A stretch of 64,000 bases of DNA from Sesamum alatum (taxonomy: Eukaryota; Streptophyta; Magnoliopsida; Lamiales; Pedaliaceae): NCBI GenBank assembly GCA_034509735.1, contig JACGWO010000011.1, forward strand, positions 11,069,866 through 11,133,865, read 5' to 3'. The translations under genes were made by a program, and so were the position numbers. Under the pieces are notes generated by a model. It searched no databases and was not told where the DNA came from. It saw only the letters and a program-made list of their open reading frames with translations. Below, in pieces: positions 58,063 to 64,000 of the stretch (the stretch's first letter is position 1; every line of letters starts with the position of its first letter).

Positions 58063-59465
58063 TTTGAATCATAGGAAAAAATCATGATCTTAATAAGAGA
58101 CCTATAATTCTGTGGAAGGAGAGATGATTCTTTGAGGACTTGTTCTCGCTAGAATGATTGATTTCATATACCTGTTTTGTTGTCCACTTATTTATGTTGT
58201 CGTGATCTGGTGAGGTGCAGCTGTTCTTTATGTTTCTGTCAGTTTATATTTCAGTTTTTACGATTTGTATTTCTCTGTAAAATATTCCCAATATATGTGT
58301 CATTTGGATACCAAAACAAATAATGCCCTAATTTTACACGATCAAAAAATATTTTGCCCTATGGTTTGTGTAATTTTGCCTTCCTTCTTCCCTTTTTTCA
58401 ACTTCTCAAATATTTGAATCAATGATGAATGTATTTCTCCTTGACCCCAATGCTACTAGCAAGAAGGGATGATAAGAGTGACATCAGTGTAGAGATTTTA
58501 TGAGAAATGGACTAGAAGTAGAAAAAACAAGTAGAATTAAGTTTTGGTACATACGGTTAAAAGACGACAAAATTATGTTTCTCGTCGTGTAACTTTGGGG
58601 GGTGGCATTCTCAAATTCAAATTCCACAATGGCCAATTTCCTTTATTATATTGGTATCCATTTAAAAACTTTTCGTTTCACCAAAACTTGATGATCACTT
58701 TGAAACTCATCACGTGGCCAAAAATTAGAGATTTTATTATTTCAAAGAAAAAAATTGCATACTTTTTTCACATGAGAACTAAAATTACTACTAAAAAAAT
58801 TATATGACCGATATTGTTACCACCTCTTGATTTATATAGGACTAGTTCAGAAAATTGTGATTGTGTGGTTGGTAAAGTTTCAACTATATATAAGTCCTAT
58901 AAACTAAGAGGTTCTGTCAATTTAATCTTACGAATTTGATGAGTAGCAATTTCAATTATCACAGTAAAAAGCATGTGATTTTTCCTTCAAAATTGAAAAG
59001 TCGTAATATTTAGTCATATGAGGGTGAGGCACACAAACTTCATGTTATTTGAGAATCTTCGGTGATCAATGTACTGAAATTTCACAAAATTAGACACATG
59101 ATATATGGAGTAAATTTTTCGTATTAATTATCATCTCAACAATAAAAGAATAAATCATTGCACAAAGGACCCAATACAAGATTACTATAATGTCTCATGT
59201 ACTTACACTATTGTTTCAAAAATCCCTCCATTAGAAGTTGTCAATTTAATAGAAAATCTCATATAAAGTTTAATTCACTTGCTCCAGACGATCACCCATA
59301 TACATACTAGTGCTATCTCCACATGAAGAAAAGAAAAATGCAATTTTCCATTCAAAAAAGTAGAAGTATACATGTTGCAGATTGGACCAATTATATTTAA
59401 TTAAGTAATTTTTGAATCCAACACAATATTTTCTGTTTTTAAGAATCTTAGCCCAAGCTCGACCC

Positions 59466-60713
59466 GGCTAATTTATGTTTTTATTATAAAAAAAAATAAA
59501 AATTATAAATGTATTATTAAAACGGTATATTTTATAAAAATATGATCGATCACGAACTGAGCTTGCGATGGGCAATTTTTGGTCGCTGCCTGGGGGTAGA
59601 AACTTGTGTTTTTCTTTTTATTTTTTTTACTTTTTTCATTAAATGGGCCAACAATTGTTGGCCCAAGTATTTTATTTATTAAATTGATTTTATTAATTGA
59701 TTTTATTAATTTATTTTAAATAATAATTAATACTTAATTAATATATACTCAATAGTAATAATTAATAATAATTTTAAATTATAAATTTATTATTATTTAA
59801 TAATATTAATTATTTTATTAAATAAATATACTTATTAATTAAGTATGACCTATAATATTACACTGTGTATAGTAGAATATAAAATATTATAAAGTTAGTG
59901 ATAAATATAAACTATAATAATGATCACCAATTCCATAAGTATGTCAAATTTTTAATTAATTTTAAATATTACATATAATATTGCATTATTTACATTGTGC
60001 CGGTGACTTTGTAATATCTTTTATTTTTTTTACATTGCCAGTAATTTTGTAAGTGACTTTGTAAATATGACCTATAATACTGTATTATGTACATTGTGCT
60101 AGTGATTTTGTAAGTGACTTTGTAAATATGACCTATAATACTGTGTTATGTACATTGTGCCGGCACAATATAAAAAAAATAAAAAATATACAAAGTCACC
60201 GGCACAATGTAAATAATGCAATATTATAGGTTATATTTAAAATTAATTAAAAATATGACATACTTATGGAATTGGTGATCATTATTATAATTTATATTTA
60301 TCACTAATTTTATAATATTTTTTTATTCTACTATACACAGTGTAATATTATAGGTCATATTTGATTAATAAGTATATTTATTTAATAAAAATAATTAATA
60401 TTATTAAATAATAATAAATTTATAATTTAAAATAATAATTTATTATTAATAATATTAATTATATATTAATTAAGTATTAATTATTATTTAAAATTAATTA
60501 ATAAAATCAATTTAATAAATAAAATACTTGGGCCAACAATTGTTGGCCCATTTAATTAAAAAAAAAGAATACAAGTTTCTACCCCCATACAGCGACCAAG
60601 TCGCTGCCCGAGCAACTTAAAATAATAAAAAATTCATATTTTTATAAAGTGTATTGTTTTGACGGTACACTTATAATTTTTATTTCTTTTTTATAATAAA
60701 TATATAAATTGGC
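59466..60713. mobile_element. 1.25-kb foldback element with ~0.5-kb inverted arms
   Basis: The ends start GGCTAATTTA / GCCAATTTA; the arms share GGTCGCTGCC, GGGGGTAGAAACTTGT and GGGCCAACAATTGTTGGCCC. The centre (60000-60170) holds three repeats of a unit with GTGACTTTGTAA. Flanked by AAGCTCGACCC (59455-59465) and AAGCTCAACCC (60714-60724), an 11-bp duplication with one change. Unit B has the single site near 19621. Long arms and the duplication size suggest a Mutator-type foldback. No ORF. Confidence 0.9.
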
Positions 60714-61640
60714 AAGCTCAACCCACACGATAATCATCAAAAACCCGCACTTTGCTGTTTAAATGCTTCGTTTGGGCGGATTGATAGTCTTTTGATATAT
60801 AATTTTTTTTTTAACTAAGAAATATGATGTGCGAAGCACGCGTAGAAATATAATTTTAGAGGTAAATATATCATTTATAATTAGTCATAGAAACAATAAG
60901 TTTATAATATTATTTATCTTTCTTTCATTGAAACATTAGTATATAAATTATATTTTTAAACAAATTAATAATAATTGTGTTAATTGATAAGGACATTATT
61001 TAATTCTTTTCACTTTATAAATTTAATTGGTACTACCAAATAAAAATAAGTTTTTCCCAAAATTTAAATTTTGCATTTCTTATTCACTAAAGATTATATT
61101 TCATTATCTTGTTAAAACCCATTAATATGAAAACAAAAGTAATAATATTAAAAATCTAATATTAAAATAAAAATAATTAGTCAAGCTCCTTATTTCTGAT
61201 TTCTTTTACAAGAAATTCCAAATTAATAAAATTGATCAATTTTTATGTGTAGGTTTTATTATGCCTATTTTATATTTTTAAATTTTATTTTATTTTTTGT
61301 AATATTATCTCTGTGTATGTTATATTTTTTTATTCTACATCTATATTTTGAATGTCATTTATTTTTAATTTATTGACACTGAATGATTTCAATTAGTCAT
61401 TTATTAATCATTGTTCATAAAAATGTAATCTAATTGGACTATAGTATCAATATTTATATTGCAACATCCGACAGAGTATGCTAATTATATTTAAATAATA
61501 CCAAAGTATTTTTTACATGGTTTATTAACTTCTAAATTTTGAAATATTATTGCATAAAAGTTTATGTTTTGCATTTATATTGCAAATTTTAATTCCATAG
61601 TTTTAGTTTGTCTCTTGATCTTATTCATATGCATCAAATT

Positions 61641-62014
61641 GGGCAAAATACTTTTTTATCCCGTAAGACTAGGGCATTATTTGTTTTGGTACCACAACTT
61701 AGGTAGGTGGTTGTTTTAGTCCCATAAAACACATTTTTCAGTTTTTTTGGTCCCAACACATGACATTTTGGAAAAAAAAAAAAAAACAAACTAAAAAACG
61801 TGTTTTATGGGACTAAAACAGCCACCTACATTTTGGACCAAAAAAAACTAAAAAACGTGTTTAATGGGACTAAAACAACCACCTACCTAAGTTACACATG
61901 ATTTTTGGGGACCAAAAAAACGTATTTTATGGGACTAAAACAACCACCTACCTAAGTTGTGGAACAAAATAAATAATGCCCTAATCTTACGGGACCAAAA
62001 AAATATTTTACCCT
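61641..62014. mobile_element. MITE of about 374 bp in unit C
   Basis: Ends GGGCAAAATACTTTTTT and, reversed, AGGGTAAAATATTTTTTTGG. ATCAAATT is present on both sides. Unit B has the uninterrupted site at 33415-33425. The inside has degenerate repeats of TTTTATGGGACTAAAACA. Confidence 0.85.
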
Positions 62015-62450
62015 ATCAAATTGGTATAATTTATTTCTTATTCAATAATATATTATGTTACAACTTAATCTTTTATGTCATATTTGTTTTTGTAATACTT
62101 TCATGCTATTATAATAAAAGAATATAGATGTAAAAGTAATAATGTGCATTCAGAATTATCTAATCCTAAAAAATTCAATTAGTAGGATATATATTCCCTC
62201 AATAGCTAAATTTTTCGTAAGAAATTTCAATTTAACAAAATTAGTGGTCTGATTTTCATATATCAATTAATCATTATTAGTACTCATGATACTTTTAATA
62301 AATTTATTCTTGAAAAAATAAATTTCTCTTTGATTTATTTATTTATCATCTTTTATTTCAAGTTCAACATAATTAATTCATTCCATTTATTATTTTCTTG
62401 TACTAAATTGATTCATAGAATTTTTTAAATTACTTAATGTGAACAATATA

Positions 62451-62629
62451 AGGGTTAATTACACCTAGACACCCTCTAAAAATGTAAAATTACACTTTTC
62501 CCCACAAAAATTTTAAATTACACTTACACCCCCTCTAAAAATTTTTCGTTTATACCTGACTCCTTTCCATTAGAGTTTGGGCAGAAAATATTTAAGTTAG
62601 CAAAACAAATTACCTAAATTTTTAATTTT
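62451..62629. other. MITE-like remnant
   Basis: AGGGTTAATTACACCTAGAC with repeats of CACCCTCTAAAAAT / CACCCCCTCTAAAAAT. One end only is seen. Confidence 0.45.
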
Positions 62630-62792
62630 GCCAATCAGTTAACATTCTCATAAACTAGCACCTAGCAATTACAACAACAAATCATACCTACTATACAGTA
62701 GAAATAACATCAACCCACGTAAGGGTTCGAACCCATGACCTTTAGGATCATGGGGCCTCAGCTTCGCCAACTAAACTAGGCCTCCTCGGCGG
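62630..62792 (-). mobile_element. tRNA-derived SINE
   Basis: On the minus strand: CCGAGGAGGCCTAGTTTAGT with A box TAGTTTAGTTGG at 62767-62778, B box GGGTTCGAACCC at 62723-62734, spacing about 33 nt as in tRNA-type Pol III promoters. The body downstream of the B box (ACGTGGGTTGATGTTATTTC) matches the two copies near 50.4 and 52.7 kb. The tRNA-like head does not fold as a full tRNA gene. Confidence 0.72.
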
Positions 62793-63400
62793 GTATGCCA
62801 ATTTTAACTTTATGAATAAGAATGTGCAGAAGCCACGAAATCTTTATTTTAAATTAAATTGTATAAAAAATTGGCTGTTTACATATATAAATATTAAATT
62901 AAAAATTAAATTTTAAGATGATTTTATAGGCATGTTATAACAATGAAATGATATCATCAATTTAAATTCTTATATTTACCAATTATATAAAAATATAGAT
63001 GATTAGAAGAATAACCAAAAGTTTGTTGACTCGTTGTTCTCTTTACACATTTATACATATATCTTATACAACATAAATAAAAAGCTTTTATTGTCTTCAA
63101 TATTAATTTGTGTATTTCAAAATTTTGTACGAAGTTATAAAGAATCTAGAATATTATTGTTGTTGTTAATAAAACCTCCCGTGTTTTCGACTATCTGCAG
63201 AAAAAAAAATCTTATATTTTAAAAATATGCAGAAAACCCCTTATTATGTAAAATACTGCAAAATTTTCCTTTTCGCCAATTATACTTAATGGCGTTAAAT
63301 ATTTTTCTAAATCATCCGTTATGTCCTTGTTATAATAACCATTAATTTTCAATATAAGAAAAAGTATTCGTGTTGTTTTGTCGACTACTCACTTTAAAAA
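62793..63400. other. AT-rich intergenic DNA
   Basis: 63170-63300 carries a CTGCAGAAAA/ATGCAGAAAACCCC type repeat like that at 10740-10830. A short ORF at 63034 has no domain. No gene. Confidence 0.5.
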
Positions 63401-64000
63401 ACTTGTTGGATGGAATATTATGTATACTTGGTCCAGCACTCCAGCCACCTTATCTATAAATGGATGTGTTCTTACCTAGCACTTTGAATAGATGAAGTCA
63501 GTTGTCAACAAATGGCCAAATTAAACTAACGTGATTATGGGAAATTTTTTTGTTCAAATCAGGTTCGGCTGAATCTCAAATCAATTGCGGAGTAAGTGTG
63601 ATGCTGATATTGGTCACTTTTTATGAACTATACATCAAACGACAAGTGTATTGCACTTGTCATATAATTTGTTCTGATCCAACCAAATCCAGTCTGAATT
63701 AGAATCTACGGTGATTATGTTTTTGTCAAAGTTTTGTGTACGGTTTCCTTAGAAGTAGTTAAAAGTTGAGCAAATTTGAACTTTTAAACTAGTTTTCAAA
63801 AGAGACACAAGCTGAATTCGAGCAACTTTGATTACTTTACACTGAAAAGTGTTGCAGTCTTATGATAATGTCTAATAATTAGAAGATGCAGAAGTAGAAG
63901 AGAGATTATTAGGAAGTTGAACTAACCCAATCTCCTTTCCAACAACCATGACAAAACTTTTGGTGATTCTCCACGTCCGGCATCTATAAATACCATAGAA
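63401..64000 (+). promoter_or_regulatory. Promoter of a fourth PELPK unit (D), gene beyond window
   Basis: From 63420 the sequence matches the PELPK-A promoter (CTTGGTCCAGC, TTACCTAGCACTTTGAA, GATGAAGTCAGTTGTCAACA). It carries the conserved block GAAGTTGAACTAACCC to CTTTCCAACAACCATG at 63910-63948 and TATAAATA at 63985-63992. In the other copies the ATG follows the TATA box by 104-107 bp, so a PELPK ATG is expected about 90 bp outside the window. Confidence 0.8.
63540..63710. mobile_element. 171-bp insertion in the unit D promoter, 9-bp duplication
   Basis: GTGATTATG flanks it at 63531-63539 and 63711-63719; the A promoter has this site once, near 12699. No clear inverted repeats. The inside includes TGACAAGTGC/GCACTTGTCA-like palindromic words. 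Class unknown. Confidence 0.75.

Larger units (their letters stand above)
58063..62450 (+). repeat. PELPK unit C downstream flank
   Basis: Aligns with 17961-20021 and 32893-34230 of unit B. Differences are a truncated MITE end at 58306-58365, a foldback element at 59466-60713 and a MITE at 61641-62014 here, and a MITE and CACTA-2 there. The 3' UTR is probably in the first 300 bp. The chance ORF at 58544 has no domain. Confidence 0.8.

Noticed and set aside
62723..62778. Possible tRNA gene
   Set aside because: A and B boxes are present but the arms do not pair as a full cloverleaf, and the body is repeated elsewhere; better explained as a SINE.

Overview
This is nuclear DNA from a flowering plant, most likely a eudicot. 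The evidence is plant-type Copia, CACTA, Mutator-like (MULE), hAT and LINE fragments, an AT-rich background, and a small tandem family of PELPK-type cell-wall protein genes. There is no bacterial, organellar, rRNA, tRNA-gene or CRISPR signal. I cannot name the species.

The only ordinary host genes I can support are three intact, intronless PELPK-like genes on the + strand: A at 13139-13636, B at 17511-17960 and C at 57613-58062. Each has a signal peptide followed by octapeptide repeats rich in Pro, Glu, Leu and Lys. The promoter of a fourth unit, D, runs off the right edge (TATA box at 63985). The genes sit in tandemly duplicated units that include several kb of AT-rich flank. The unit copies act as empty sites for each other, so several transposon insertions can be bounded to the base.

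Layout. 1-6624: 3' part of a decayed Copia element (Copia-1) with its 3' LTR, next to a minus-strand CACTA relic (CACTA-1, to 10670). 10671-20021: PELPK units A and B with MITEs. 20022-32892: a 12.9-kb CACTA element (CACTA-2) inserted in the downstream flank of unit B. A 3.3-kb MULE, which carries a small GRF-zinc-finger ORF, sits inside an intron of its second gene. 32893-34230: the rest of unit B's flank. 34457-35756: a 1.3-kb hAT-like element holding five tandem repeats, each resembling a plant snRNA-type promoter (USE plus TATA). 36001-46440: a DUF4283 reading frame split by a complete 9.9-kb Copia element (Copia-2, minus strand). 46450-52760: LINE and Gypsy relics, including an 860-bp direct duplication ending at a SINE head. 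52760-57050: MITEs and AT-rich DNA. 57050-62450: PELPK unit C, carrying a 1.25-kb foldback element and a MITE. 62600-64000: a SINE and the promoter of unit D.

The PELPK genes probably act together as co-expressed secreted wall proteins, because their promoters share a conserved proximal block and identically placed TATA boxes. The transposons are mostly dead: every large ORF carries stops, frameshifts or a lost catalytic residue. The observations most worth following are the USE/TATA array, the apparent gene conversion between PELPK copies B and C, the extra internal subterminal-repeat block of CACTA-2, the GRF ORF inside the MULE, and the GC-rich island in the Copia-2 leader.
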